A stretch of 64,000 nt of DNA, from assembly GCA_965206355.1 (NCBI GenBank), contig OZ242212.1, positions 1,984,001-2,048,000 on the forward strand. Reading direction: 5' to 3'. Every line of letters starts with the position of its first letter. The stretch's first letter is position 1. The notes beneath the pieces were generated by a model. The model saw only the letters and a list, made by a program, of their open reading frames with translations, ran no database searches and was not told the origin of the DNA. The DNA comes from Spongiihabitans sp965206355 (GTDB taxonomy: Bacteria; Pseudomonadota; Gammaproteobacteria; Arenicellales; Poriferihabitantaceae). Both the position numbers and the translations under genes were made by a program. Below, one piece after another: positions 27,845-36,975 of this stretch.

Positions 27845-28848
27845 TTTATACCTCTAACTTGTGTGAAAATTTCATGTGTCCCAAACTTCCACTTCAAAAA
27901 TTGGAATGGGTCGATTGGTTTGCGCAGATATCTGATTTCGTAATGTAAATGTGCGGCTAAACTCCTTCCGGTATTACCCGAATAGCCGATTAAATCACCT
28001 TTTTGGATGACATCTCCAGGAAAAACCAGCATTTTATTTAGATGAGAATATCGTGTTTCAAAGCCGAAGTTATGCAGTAGCACAATGCGGTTACCACTCA
28101 GCTTCGAATAGTCGGCGTCGCTAACCAACCCATCGGCTGTTGCAAAAACTTCCGTATTGGTTTTCGCTCTGAGATCAATGCCGTTATGGAAGGACTTGAC
28201 TTTCGTGACTGGATGATTTCTCATACCAAACGCACTGGTAATAACCCGATTTTTCAGGGGATAGCCGTTTGGGATATTGTCATGCAACATGCGTTCTTGA
28301 CTTGCCGTCAAGCTTGCCAGTTCAACCCGGGACGCGAGATTCAACTCTGCCTGATTTGCATATTCTTCATCCGTTCTGCCAGCGATACCATCGCCGATAA
28401 CCGCCTCTATTTTCTCTACCCTGTCACCAATTTCTGAATATTCTTCTTCCCGGGCATTATAAAAAGCACCAATCCGTTTTATGCGTTGTTCAAGAGAAGA
28501 TCCCATGTCACCAGTATCCACACCACTAAATTCCTCAATCACCACAAGCTCTTTACTGATATTCATTACCTGCTGTTGATGATCAGTCACTGTTTTCTCA
28601 AGATTAGTAATTAAATGCCCAAATTGAATCAATTTTTTGTTTAAGTTTGTTTTTTCAATAGCAAGTGATATAACAGAATGGGATTGAGACGTATTGATGA
28701 CAAACAATGCTAAAATCGCAATTAGAACGGTCACGCTAGCAACTATCAGATTTCTTACTACAGTCGTTTTAACGAAAAAGTATTTCGTTCCTAACACGTT
28801 TGACAGGGTGAGTCTATAATAGTTTCTCACGCTTTTATTTGTGCGCAT
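27754..28848 (-). CDS. M23-family murein peptidase, membrane-anchored
   Basis: 364 residues. One N-terminal membrane helix (LIVASVTVLIAILALFVI), a coiled coil (about 60-110), and a LytM/M23 domain (about 200-320). The domain shows VTSAFGMRNHPVTKVKSFHN, the GIDLRAKTNTEVFA block, YSHLN and HLHYEIRY, so the zinc ligands His and Asp are present. Probably cleaves peptidoglycan cross-links, positioned by the bactofilin. The last 30 residues are out of frame inside the bactofilin gene; the domain is already complete at FQFLKWKF, so the tail may be non-functional read-through. Confidence 0.9.
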   Translation of the reverse strand: MRTNKSVRNYYRLTLSNVLGTKYFFVKTTVVRNLIVASVTVLIAILALFVINTSQSHSVISLAIEKTNLNKKLIQFGHLITNLEKTVTDHQQQVMNISKELVVIEEFSGVDTGDMGSSLEQRIKRIGAFYNAREEEYSEIGDRVEKIEAVIGDGIAGRTDEEYANQAELNLASRVELASLTASQERMLHDNIPNGYPLKNRVITSAFGMRNHPVTKVKSFHNGIDLRAKTNTEVFATADGLVSDADYSKLSGNRIVLLHNFGFETRYSHLNKMLVFPGDVIQKGDLIGYSGNTGRSLAAHLHYEIRYLRKPIDPFQFLKWKFGTHEIFTQVRGIKWPFLIKLINKQITHQTLQLSQLEPVSPVK

Positions 28849-29133
28849 AGTATTGGATAAACGACCGTGTGGGATTTAGTTATGAGTTTCTATTAATGAA
28901 AGAAACCTGATTTTACTCGAATTGTCATGAGTTTTGTATAACCTGCTAAAACTTTAGAATATGAAAACCTTTTACCATATAACCATATATAATCTCAAGT
29001 TGTTTTTCAGAATGGTTGCAAAAAAAACAGTGTTTGCCCCAGCCGTTCTGGATCTGGGTCAATCTGCTTTTATTTGTTGCGTAAGCACTGGCAGACCGAT
29101 AATACACACTTTGTAAAAAACACAACGACAAAT

Positions 29134-29955
29134 ATGAAGAATTTAGAAAAGATCATTCTTGACGGCTGGGAAGGACGAGACAACTTGACACCGGCTAATG
29201 CAAGTACTGAATTACGTCAAGCGGTCAACCAGTGTCTGGATTTATTAGATTCGGGTAAAGCGCGGGTGGCAGAAGCGGGAGAGAGTGGCTGGCATGTCCA
29301 TCAATGGCTAAAAATGGCAGTCCTGCTATCCTTTAGGATTGATGAAAACAACATATTAAGCGCAGGTTGCAACCACTACTACGACAAGGTTGCACTGAAA
29401 TTTAGCGATTATAGCAGCGCAGATTTTGCCAACGGCGGATTTCGGGTTGTCCCACCCGCCACCGTCCGACGTGGTGCTTATATCGCAGCCGATGTGGTAC
29501 TGATGCCCAGTTTTGTCAATATCGGTGCTTATGTCGGTGCCAGAAGTATGGTCGATACCTGGGCAACCGTGGGATCGTGTGCACAAATTGGTGAGAATGT
29601 ACACCTGTCTGGTGGCGTTGGTATTGGGGGTGTACTTGAACCCTTGCAAGCCTCTCCAACCATTATTGAAGATAATTGTTTTATCGGTGCGCGCAGCGAA
29701 ATAGTAGAAGGCGTGATTGTTGGTGAGGGTGCAGTGATTTCTATGGGTGTTTATATCGGGCAAAGCACGCGCATTTTAGATCGCGCTTCTGGACAAGTAA
29801 GCTACGGCTATATTCCCCCAGGCTCTGTCGTTGTCTCCGGTTCAATTCCAGCCAAAGATGGCAGCCATAGCCTGTACTGTGCTGTAATTGTCAAAACCGT
29901 GGACGAGAAAACCAAAAATAAAATTGGTATTAACGCGCTACTTCGCAATATTTGA
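29134..29955 (+). CDS. dapD: Tetrahydrodipicolinate N-succinyltransferase
   Basis: 273 residues, the family's usual length, when the ATG at 29134 is used; the frame is open 60 bp further upstream but that adds a non-family segment. Left-handed beta-helix hexapeptide repeats (GAYIAADVVLMPSFVNIGAY, VDTWATVGSCAQIGENVHLS) and the catalytic region GGVGIGGVLEPLQA are clear. Makes succinyl-amino-ketopimelate in lysine and meso-DAP synthesis. Stands alone between the bactofilin/M23 pair and the FKBP gene. The 285 bp upstream hold AT-rich sequence and both divergent promoters. Confidence 0.95.
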   Translation: MKNLEKIILDGWEGRDNLTPANASTELRQAVNQCLDLLDSGKARVAEAGESGWHVHQWLKMAVLLSFRIDENNILSAGCNHYYDKVALKFSDYSSADFANGGFRVVPPATVRRGAYIAADVVLMPSFVNIGAYVGARSMVDTWATVGSCAQIGENVHLSGGVGIGGVLEPLQASPTIIEDNCFIGARSEIVEGVIVGEGAVISMGVYIGQSTRILDRASGQVSYGYIPPGSVVVSGSIPAKDGSHSLYCAVIVKTVDEKTKNKIGINALLRNI

Positions 29956-30107
29956 TACGGATATTGCACATCGCATCAAGCTCCCGTCAAAACATGGTTG
30001 CTGATATGCAAGCGACTCAAATACGGGGATTTTGAATTTCCTGCCCCCGCATCTTTTCTCTGACAGTCTCTATAGGTATCCGCTTTTGCCTATCAGCACT
30101 GTGGCTT

Positions 30108-30833
30108 TTAATTCCCAGACTTCTTGACTTCAAGTAATTCAATATCAAATAACAGGGTAGCATTCGCTCCGATTGATGCTCCAGAACCACGTTCGCCATA
30201 AGCGAGTTCAGAAGGCAATACCACTGCCCATTTATCTCCCGGTTTCATTAACTGTAATACTTCCTGCCATCCGGGAACAATGCTACCCAGAGGAAACGTT
30301 ACCGCCTCACCACGCGCATAACTGCTGTCAAAGACAGTTCCGTTTATCAGCGAACCCCGATAGTGAACCACCACAGCATCAGCGAGCGTTGCACTATCAG
30401 CACTGCTATCTCCAGCAACCAGCACCTTATATTGCAGACCACTGTCGGTGGTGATAACACCTTCTTTGGATTGATTTTCCTTGAGGAATATTTTGCCTTC
30501 AGTTGCATTTTTCTCCGCAATGACTGTGGCTTCAGCCAGTATAGCGGCTTGTTTTTGTTGCAGAACTTCATTGACTTCCTGCGCCGACAACAATGGCGCA
30601 CTTCCGGAAATAGTGGTCGTAATACCTTGTAGCAACGCATCTAACTCAATGCCTTGCTGATTACTGAGTTGATTAACTATTTGTTCAGCAATCTTGCTGC
30701 CAAGCGCATAGCTGTATTTTTTATCATCAGAGTCAAGCGTCAGATTTTGTGCAAGCAGTTGTTGCGCCAATAAAAAAAACATCAGCAGAGATGATATGAC
30801 AAATAATTTTGCGTTCAGACGTTTATTAGACAT
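30108..30833 (-). CDS. FKBP-type peptidyl-prolyl isomerase, periplasmic (FkpA/Mip-like)
   Basis: About 241 residues from the ATG at 30833. A signal peptide (LFVISSLLMFFLLAQQLLAQ) is followed by a helical dimerisation domain (about 30-125) and a C-terminal FKBP domain with VVHYRGSLINGTVFDSSY, VIPGW-like IVPGWQEVLQLMKPGDKW and LAYGERGSGASIGANATLLF. The layout is that of Mip/FkpA periplasmic folding catalysts. radA lies upstream on the same strand with about 90 bp between. Confidence 0.92.
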   Translation of the reverse strand: MSNKRLNAKLFVISSLLMFFLLAQQLLAQNLTLDSDDKKYSYALGSKIAEQIVNQLSNQQGIELDALLQGITTTISGSAPLLSAQEVNEVLQQKQAAILAEATVIAEKNATEGKIFLKENQSKEGVITTDSGLQYKVLVAGDSSADSATLADAVVVHYRGSLINGTVFDSSYARGEAVTFPLGSIVPGWQEVLQLMKPGDKWAVVLPSELAYGERGSGASIGANATLLFDIELLEVKKSGN

Positions 30834-30924
30834 AGTAGATTCTCTTATTTTCAATTTAGTTTGGTTTGTTAAATATCCCCCACCGTTGGCAAATCACCCA
30901 TAGTGCCAAAGTGGAAAGGTCAGA

Positions 30925-32295
30925 TTATGAGACATCGAAAATCTGAAGTGCTTCTTCGATACGTCGCGGTGCGATAATCTTGATGTTGGACATACCAGAC
31001 TTGGGTTTGTTCGCCACTGGAATCAATGCGCGGGTGAATCCCAGTTTTTCTGCTTCTTTGAGGCGTTCCAGACCACGTTGTACCGGTCGCAGCTCACCAG
31101 ACAAACCGACTTCACCGAATACAATCAGGTCGCTACCGACTGCCCGGTCTTTAACGCTTGACAGAATCGCCATCAACACCGCCAAATCTGCCGCTGGTTC
31201 ACCGACCCGGACACCACCAGTAACATTGGTAAACACATCATAACTGTTCAAAGAAATTCCAGCGTGTCGATGTGCAATCGCCAATAACATTGCCAAGCGA
31301 TTTTGTTCAAGACCAACGCATAACCGTCTGGGGTTTGCCAATACGCTATCGTCTGTTAATGCCTGAATTTCAACCAGCAATGGGCGACTCCCCTCTTGTG
31401 TCGCCAGCACCACGCTACCCGGTGTTTCCGCGCCATGCTTACTGACAAACATCGCTGAGGGATTACTTACGTCTTTTAACCCTTGTTCGGTCATTGCGAA
31501 AACACCGATTTCATTAACCGCGCCAAAGCGATTTTTAATAGCGCGAATCAAACGAAAGCTATTTGAACCCTCTCCCTCAAAATATAAAACACTATCAACC
31601 ATGTGTTCCAAAATCCGTGGTCCTGCCAGTGCCCCCTCTTTGGTCACATGACCAACCAGAATCACGCAACAGCCACTTTGTTTGGCATATCGTACCAATC
31701 TGGCGGCACTTTCTTTCACCTGTGAAACACTGCCCGGTGCTGCACTCAGCAGATCACTGTAAAAGGTCTGAATAGAATCGGCAACCAACACCGCTGGAGA
31801 TTTTTTTTGGGCAACATCCAACAGCGTTTCAAGACGATTTTCTGCCATTATTTGCATATCAGCACCATCCAGACGCAGACGGTGAGCGCGTAATGCAATT
31901 TGTTCCGTAGATTCTTCACCCGTAACGTATAACACCTGAGTATGTTGAGCGATATGACACAGATACTGCAATAACAATGTCGATTTACCGATGCCGGGAT
32001 CACCGCCAATGAGGATAACAGAACCCAGTACCAGCCCGCCTCCCAACACGCGGTCGAATTCCGCACTACCACTGGAGATGCGTTTGATATTCTCAATCGC
32101 CACCTGCCCGAGCAGTTGCACATCCACACGCGGTGCAAAACCGGAGAAACGCTCGGTCAATGATGAATGTCGCTGCAACGGTTGTTGCACAAGCGTATTC
32201 CATTCCCCACATTCATTACACTGACCCGACCATTTTAGACTCTCTCCCCCACATTGCGAGCAAAAATAGCCGTATTTTTCTTTAGTTTTAGCCAC
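30925..32295 (-). CDS. radA: DNA repair protein RadA
   Basis: 456 residues. N-terminal zinc finger (CSQCGGESLKWSGQCNECGE), RecA-like ATPase with Walker A GGDPGIGKSTLLLQYL, the RadA motif IKNRFGAVNEIGVF, and a C-terminal Lon-protease-like domain (GVRVGEPAADLAVLMAILSS, DLIVFGEVGLSGELRPV). It promotes branch migration in recombination. It begins 4 bp after the alr stop, so the two are cotranscribed. Confidence 0.97.
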   Translation of the reverse strand: MAKTKEKYGYFCSQCGGESLKWSGQCNECGEWNTLVQQPLQRHSSLTERFSGFAPRVDVQLLGQVAIENIKRISSGSAEFDRVLGGGLVLGSVILIGGDPGIGKSTLLLQYLCHIAQHTQVLYVTGEESTEQIALRAHRLRLDGADMQIMAENRLETLLDVAQKKSPAVLVADSIQTFYSDLLSAAPGSVSQVKESAARLVRYAKQSGCCVILVGHVTKEGALAGPRILEHMVDSVLYFEGEGSNSFRLIRAIKNRFGAVNEIGVFAMTEQGLKDVSNPSAMFVSKHGAETPGSVVLATQEGSRPLLVEIQALTDDSVLANPRRLCVGLEQNRLAMLLAIAHRHAGISLNSYDVFTNVTGGVRVGEPAADLAVLMAILSSVKDRAVGSDLIVFGEVGLSGELRPVQRGLERLKEAEKLGFTRALIPVANKPKSGMSNIKIIAPRRIEEALQIFDVS

Positions 32296-32299
32296 CCTG

Positions 32300-33382
32300 T
32301 TAATTCACCGTTACTCTTGGAACACGCGCCGTTACTTGACAAAGCAGCTCATAGGGTACGGTGTTTGCCCATTGCGCCACATCTTCAACAGCCAAGCCAT
32401 GCCCCCACACCGTCACCTCATCACCAGCTTTAATGCCCTCCAAATCAGTCACATCAACCGTTATCATATCCATAGAAACCCGTCCAATAATCGTTGCCCG
32501 CTGATTGCCAATCAGCACAGTTGCGCGCGAATCTTCTAATCGGGGATAGCCATCACCATAGCCAAGACCGAGCATGGCAATTCTTGAAGTGCGGCGGCTA
32601 CGAAAAATACCCCCATAACCAACCACTTGATTAGCCGCGATTGTTTTAACCGCAATCAAACGTGTCTGTAACTGCATGACTGGCTTCAAATCAAACTTTG
32701 CCGTTTTGTCATCTTGCTGTTGACAGGGGTTCACACCATAGAGCATCAGCCCCGGTCTGACCCATGAAAAATGTGTCGCTTGCCAGCGCATCACGCCGGC
32801 AGAATTTGCCAGACTCTTTTCACATTTGAATCTATCCGTAGCACGATTAAACACTTGTAGTTGGGTGAGGGTAAAATCATCGTCAATTATATCCGCATTA
32901 GCAAGATGAGACATTATCCGTACCTCTTTAATAGAACCCATATTCTCAAATTTTTTATAGATGGTTTCCAGTGCTTCTGCACTAACACCGAGTCGGTTCA
33001 TACCACTATCAAATTTAATCCATACTGACAGCGGCTTGCCCTGATATTGCTCCAGCCACCTAACCTGCTGTTGAGTATGCACCACCACATGCAGACGATA
33101 TTGCTCAAAATAGTGGAGGTCAGCTTGCCATAATTCGGATAACACCACAATCGGTTTATCGTCCTGCACATGCCGACAGCGAATACCTTCATCAATGCTG
33201 GCAACCGCGAAAGCATCGACCTGATTGTGCAGTGCGGCGCAAATGTTTTCGAGCCCGTGCCCGTAGGCATCGGCCTTAATCACCGCCATCACTCGTGCCT
33301 GTGTCGCCTGCCTAATCTGATTTATGTTGTGTCGTAATGAATCCAGATCAATTAACGCTCTACTGCGCCACGAAGAATTCAT
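32300..33382 (-). CDS. alr: Alanine racemase
   Basis: 360 residues; PLP enzyme that makes D-alanine for peptidoglycan. The PLP Lys is in VMAVIKADAYGHGLENI; the opposite-face Tyr region is VVGYGGIFRSRRTSRIAMLG followed by YGDGYPRL; IIGRVSMDMITVDVT is also typical. Sits in the dnaB-alr-radA order common in gammaproteobacteria. Confidence 0.97.
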   Translation of the reverse strand: MNSSWRSRALIDLDSLRHNINQIRQATQARVMAVIKADAYGHGLENICAALHNQVDAFAVASIDEGIRCRHVQDDKPIVVLSELWQADLHYFEQYRLHVVVHTQQQVRWLEQYQGKPLSVWIKFDSGMNRLGVSAEALETIYKKFENMGSIKEVRIMSHLANADIIDDDFTLTQLQVFNRATDRFKCEKSLANSAGVMRWQATHFSWVRPGLMLYGVNPCQQQDDKTAKFDLKPVMQLQTRLIAVKTIAANQVVGYGGIFRSRRTSRIAMLGLGYGDGYPRLEDSRATVLIGNQRATIIGRVSMDMITVDVTDLEGIKAGDEVTVWGHGLAVEDVAQWANTVPYELLCQVTARVPRVTVN

Positions 33383-33478
33383 TGATCGGAGAGAATCAAG
33401 TAGGTTGATGAGAAATTATTGGTTTTACCACGCTCCATTGTGCCATGATATTCCATCAATCCGAGTTACTCGGTACTA

Positions 33479-34855
33479 CTACGCGTAGTCACTAAAATCT
33501 GATTTGGCCAAGTTCTCAAAGCGAGTAAACTCCCCAAGAAACGCCAGTCTTGTCGTGCCAATCGGACCGTTTCGTTGTTTACCAATCACCACCTCGGCAA
33601 TGCCTTTTTGCTCGGTATCCTCGTTATACACTTCATCCCGATAGATAAAGAAGATAACATCGGCATCCTGTTCAATCGCACCCGATTCCCTGAGATCGGA
33701 CATAATCGGTCGTTTATTCGGGCGTTGTTCCAGACTGCGATTTAACTGTGACAAAGCAACCACTGGAACCTTCAACTCCCGCGCCAGCATTTTCAAGGCA
33801 CGGGTAATTCCGGATATTTCCGTAGCACGATTTTCAGTACTTTCCGATGCCTGCATAAGCTGAATATAATCCACCACTATTAAGCCTAATTGCCCCTGTT
33901 CAATCGCCATTCTGCGCGCTCTTGAGCGCAAATCAAGCGCATTGAGACCGCCTGAATCATCCACAAATATCGATACTTGATCCAACAATGCCATAGCAGA
34001 CGTTAATCGTGTCCAGTCCAGATCATTGAGGCGACCGGTGCGGATTTTATTGGAATTGATTCTTCCCAGCGATGCCAGCATCCGCATCGCTAGTTGTTCT
34101 GCCGGCATTTCCATACTGAATATAGCGACCGGCAATTTTTGCTCAACCGCGACATATTCGGCAATATTCATCGCAAAAGAGGTTTTACCCATAGACGGTC
34201 GCCCTGCCACAATAACTAAATCCCCCGGCTGCAATCCCGCGGTCTTCTCATCAAGGTCAATAAAGCCAGTTGCAATACCGGTTATCGCATCTTTTGAGTT
34301 AGCCAGTTCGTGAATACGATCAATGGAGCGCGACAGTAAATCCTGAATAGAAGCGAAGCCTTTTTGACTGTGACCATCGCGCTCAGAAATTTCAAACACC
34401 AGATGCTCCGCCTTATCGAGAATCTCACGCGGCGTTCGCCCTTGTGGATGATACGCACTGGTAGAAATATCATTGGCTGCGGTAATCAGTGAACGCAAGA
34501 TAGCACGTTCCCTAACAATCTTCGCATACGTTAAAATATTTGCCGCACTGGGGGTGTTATTCGCCAATGTACCGATATAGGCAAGACCGCCAGCATTGTC
34601 CAACTTGTCTTCAGACTCCAGCCGTTCAGATGTGGTAACTACATCGGCTGGCTCCCCAGCATCCTGCAAAGCAGAAATAGCCGCAAAAATCAGTTGGTGA
34701 CTTTGACTGTAAAAATCATGGACATGCACTTCATCAATAACCTCATGCCACTTATAATTATCCAACAACAAACCACCCAACAAAGACTGCTCTGCCTCCA
34801 GTGACTGGGGTGGCAATTTCGGCGAATTGGTTATAAATGATACGGTTTCAGGCAA
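33479..34855 (-). CDS. dnaB: Replicative DNA helicase DnaB
   Basis: 458 residues, full length and without an intein. The N-terminal primase-interacting domain begins PPQSLEAEQSLLGGLLLDN; the RecA-like motor has Walker A VIVAGRPSMGKTSFAMNIA, IVVDYIQLM and the Arg-finger region QRNGPIGTTRLAFLGEFTRF. 96 bp separate it from alr. The ribosomal operon upstream ends at a terminator at 34958, so dnaB likely has its own promoter in 34856-34957. Confidence 0.97.
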   Translation of the reverse strand: MPETVSFITNSPKLPPQSLEAEQSLLGGLLLDNYKWHEVIDEVHVHDFYSQSHQLIFAAISALQDAGEPADVVTTSERLESEDKLDNAGGLAYIGTLANNTPSAANILTYAKIVRERAILRSLITAANDISTSAYHPQGRTPREILDKAEHLVFEISERDGHSQKGFASIQDLLSRSIDRIHELANSKDAITGIATGFIDLDEKTAGLQPGDLVIVAGRPSMGKTSFAMNIAEYVAVEQKLPVAIFSMEMPAEQLAMRMLASLGRINSNKIRTGRLNDLDWTRLTSAMALLDQVSIFVDDSGGLNALDLRSRARRMAIEQGQLGLIVVDYIQLMQASESTENRATEISGITRALKMLARELKVPVVALSQLNRSLEQRPNKRPIMSDLRESGAIEQDADVIFFIYRDEVYNEDTEQKGIAEVVIGKQRNGPIGTTRLAFLGEFTRFENLAKSDFSDYA

Positions 34856-34957
34856 TGGACAATGAACAGATTGGTCGGTGATTATTCAGATAATTGTTTA
34901 GGTGTTTATGGTATCAGTAACGATCTGTTGTAACACTACCGAAACACGAAAAAGACG

Positions 34958-34986
34958 CAAAAAAAAAGCACCACAATTGCGATGCT
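34958..34986 (-). terminator. Rho-independent terminator after rplI
   Basis: On the minus strand AGCATCGC-AATT-GTGGTGCT forms an 8-bp stem (two G-U pairs) with a 4-nt loop, followed by nine T residues. It lies 80 bp beyond the rplI stop and should end the rpsF-rpsR-rplI transcript. Confidence 0.82.
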
Positions 34987-35065
34987 TTTTCTGATAGGTT
35001 TGTTACTTTTTTCTTCTAATTTACTTAAAAAATATGCGCTATCCTATTATTTTTTAATAAAACAA

Positions 35066-35560
35066 TCATTCACTATCACTGATATCATCAGCTACAGTAG
35101 TGCTTGTATCACCCGCACGTTCACCTTGTACTGTGATTTTGACAGTAAAACGCACTTGCGGGTGCAGTATGACATCCGCCTCAAACTCACCGACATTTTT
35201 TATCGGCCCATCAGGCTGGGTGATTTCAGATTTCTCGATGCGGGTTCCCGCTTCGGTTAAGGCTTCCGCAATATCAATTGGAGACACCGATCCATAAAGT
35301 TGTCCCTCTTCACCACATAATCGCGTCAGCGTAATGGCTTTCACCGCAAAATCTGCACGCGCTTTCGCACCATCCAGACGTTTACCCTCCTCTGCGGCTA
35401 ATTGTCGCCGCCTCTCTTCCACGATAGCTCTTGCATCAGCGGTAGCAAGCACTGCCTTTTTATGAGGAATTAAAAAATTACGCGCATAGCCATTTTTTAC
35501 ATTAGCAACATCACCAATCTCGCCGATATTTTGGATTCTTTCTAACAGAATAATTTCCAT
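35066..35560 (-). CDS. rplI: 50S ribosomal protein L9
   Basis: 164 residues. The N-terminal L9 domain is unmistakable (MEIILLERIQNIGEIGDVAN, then VKNGYARNFLIPHKKAVLAT), joined by a long helix (EERRRQLAAEEGKRLDGAKA) to the C-terminal domain (LYGSVSPIDIAEAL, HPQVRFTVKITVQG). About 15 extra polar residues at the end make it slightly longer than usual. Third gene of the rpsF-rpsR-rplI operon. Confidence 0.97.
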   Translation of the reverse strand: MEIILLERIQNIGEIGDVANVKNGYARNFLIPHKKAVLATADARAIVEERRRQLAAEEGKRLDGAKARADFAVKAITLTRLCGEEGQLYGSVSPIDIAEALTEAGTRIEKSEITQPDGPIKNVGEFEADVILHPQVRFTVKITVQGERAGDTSTTVADDISDSE

Positions 35561-35571
35561 AGCAACTCTCC

Positions 35572-35805
35572 TTAATTGTCGTGTTGATCAGTATAAGGGA
35601 TTAACGCAAGAAATCTGGCGCGTTTAATCGCTGTCGCTAACTGCCGCTGAAAATGTGCTTTGGTACCAGTACTACGACGCGACAAAATTTTCCCAGTCTC
35701 TCCAATATTCGCAGTCAGAATATCCATATCTTTATAATCGATAGCGTGAACACCCTCTACGGTGAACTTGCAGAATCGTGGTCGTCTTTGAAATTTACGC
35801 ATCAT
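35572..35805 (-). CDS. rpsR: 30S ribosomal protein S18
   Basis: 77 residues, ordinary S18. Conserved core FTVEGVHAIDYKDMDILTAN, followed by GKILSRRSTGTKAHFQRQL and AIKRARFLALIPYTD. Start overlaps the rpsF stop by 4 bp (ATGA), so translation is coupled. Binds S6 in the 30S platform. No priB gene lies between rpsF and rpsR. Confidence 0.97.
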   Translation of the reverse strand: MMRKFQRRPRFCKFTVEGVHAIDYKDMDILTANIGETGKILSRRSTGTKAHFQRQLATAIKRARFLALIPYTDQHDN

Positions 35806-36383
35806 ACTATTCCTCCATTTTTAAGTGCCGCATCTTTGATAGACTCTTCTTCAAGACTATCCTCTTCAAGGGCATATTCATCAAGAACGGCGTCATCAAG
35901 AACGGAGTCATCAAGAACGGAGTCATCAAGAGCTACCTCATCAGGCGGCAACTTCGCCAAATCATTTTCAGCCAATTTTGCAACATCCTTGTCTAATGTA
36001 TCATCGCCATCAACAGCGGATGTCAATTTGGCTACTTTTTCAGCCTCCACGACATCCTCCCGCGCTTTCTCTCTGGCTATCGGCGACTCCTCTGTCACGG
36101 CTGCCTTTCTGCGAATAACCAAGTGTCGTAAAATGAAGTCGTTAAACTTGAAGTTATTCTCGATCTCTCCTAGAACCTTGAGATCACATTCAATATTCAG
36201 CATCACATAATGCGCTTTATGCACATCATTGATTATATACGCCAAACGTCTGCGACCCCAGTTTTCAACGCGATGAACCTGACCCTGACCGGATATAACC
36301 ACATTCCGATAACGCTCAATCATGGCGGGGACTTGTTCACCCTGATCCGGATGGACCAGAAAGGTAATTTCGTAATGTCTCAT
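35802..36383 (-). CDS. rpsF: 30S ribosomal protein S6 with a long acidic repeat tail
   Basis: 193 residues. Residues 1-100 are a normal S6 domain (MRHYEITFLVHPDQGEQVPA, VENWGRRRLAYIINDVHKAH, KFNDFILRHLVIRRKAAV). About 90 further residues form a highly acidic tail with a 5-residue repeat (LDDSV-LDDSV-LDDAV-LDEYA-LEEDS-LEEES), encoded by near-identical 15-bp units at 35885-35930. E. coli S6 also has a short Glu tail added post-translationally by RimK; here an acidic tail is gene-encoded and much longer. First gene of the operon. Confidence 0.94.
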   Translation of the reverse strand: MRHYEITFLVHPDQGEQVPAMIERYRNVVISGQGQVHRVENWGRRRLAYIINDVHKAHYVMLNIECDLKVLGEIENNFKFNDFILRHLVIRRKAAVTEESPIAREKAREDVVEAEKVAKLTSAVDGDDTLDKDVAKLAENDLAKLPPDEVALDDSVLDDSVLDDAVLDEYALEEDSLEEESIKDAALKNGGIV

Positions 36384-36975
36384 TATTGCTCCCTATGGTT
36401 AGGTATCTTCCCGCTCGCCACACTTTTAGGCAACAAACACTGGAGTGGTGAAGAAAGGAGTTAGTAAACGGTGCGCGGGCGATTCTATATCAAGCATTTC
36501 GCTTATACAATAGCAATATCGTCAGAAATGTTGCTAGTGTAAACCCAAAAGCCGTCATGTTCAGTCGCGTTCGGGTTTAACACTATTAGAGACCTTTGCA
36601 CGGAAGATGATTTCGCTTTTAGGCAAGGCAAAAACGCACGGAATGAGGGAGTTTATGCTTATAAATGACCGATTGAGTACGATTTTAACGCAGCATGCAG
36701 GTGAAATGGCTTTCGTGCAAAGGTCTCTATTAGACATAAACAGATACCCTCAACATTGAGGAGAGAAAAATCATGGACACCCACATCCCCCTGCGTGATA
36801 ACTGTGTTATGATGATTACTGTTGTTATGATCAGATGGTACTTGTGCTGAAACTCAAGATAACAAAATTGTCTAGTAATTAGCCAAAACAACTTGATTTT
36901 TAAGAATATATGGTCAGCGGATAACTTTGGTTGTTGCCTGTTGCAATGCTCCATTTTCAATTTTCAAGCGTTTGT
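36384..36975. other. 592-bp intergenic region with MITE copy 2
   Basis: Outside the MITE (36589-36727) no gene is supported. 36384-36580 must carry the rpsF operon promoter and leader; an SD-like GGGAGCA precedes the rpsF ATG. 36733-36975 is AT-rich with inverted TGTTATGAT-type motifs around 36800-36835 and no credible coding frame. Confidence 0.55.
36589..36727. mobile_element. MITE copy 2 (139 bp), with TSD TATTA
   Basis: Same family as copy 1 but in opposite orientation (begins GAGACCTTTGCACGGAAGAT). Flanked by direct repeats TATTA at 36584-36588 and 36728-36732, showing a clean transposition event between rpsF and ybiB. Confidence 0.93.

Noticed and set aside
35653..36210. Ser-rich open frame on the plus strand, 185 codons
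   Set aside because: Antisense to rpsR and rpsF; its Ser/Thr repeats mirror the acidic S6 tail repeats. No SD or family.
36730..36960. 76-codon minus-strand frame beside MITE copy 2
   Set aside because: AT-rich, no SD, no domain, next to a MITE end.
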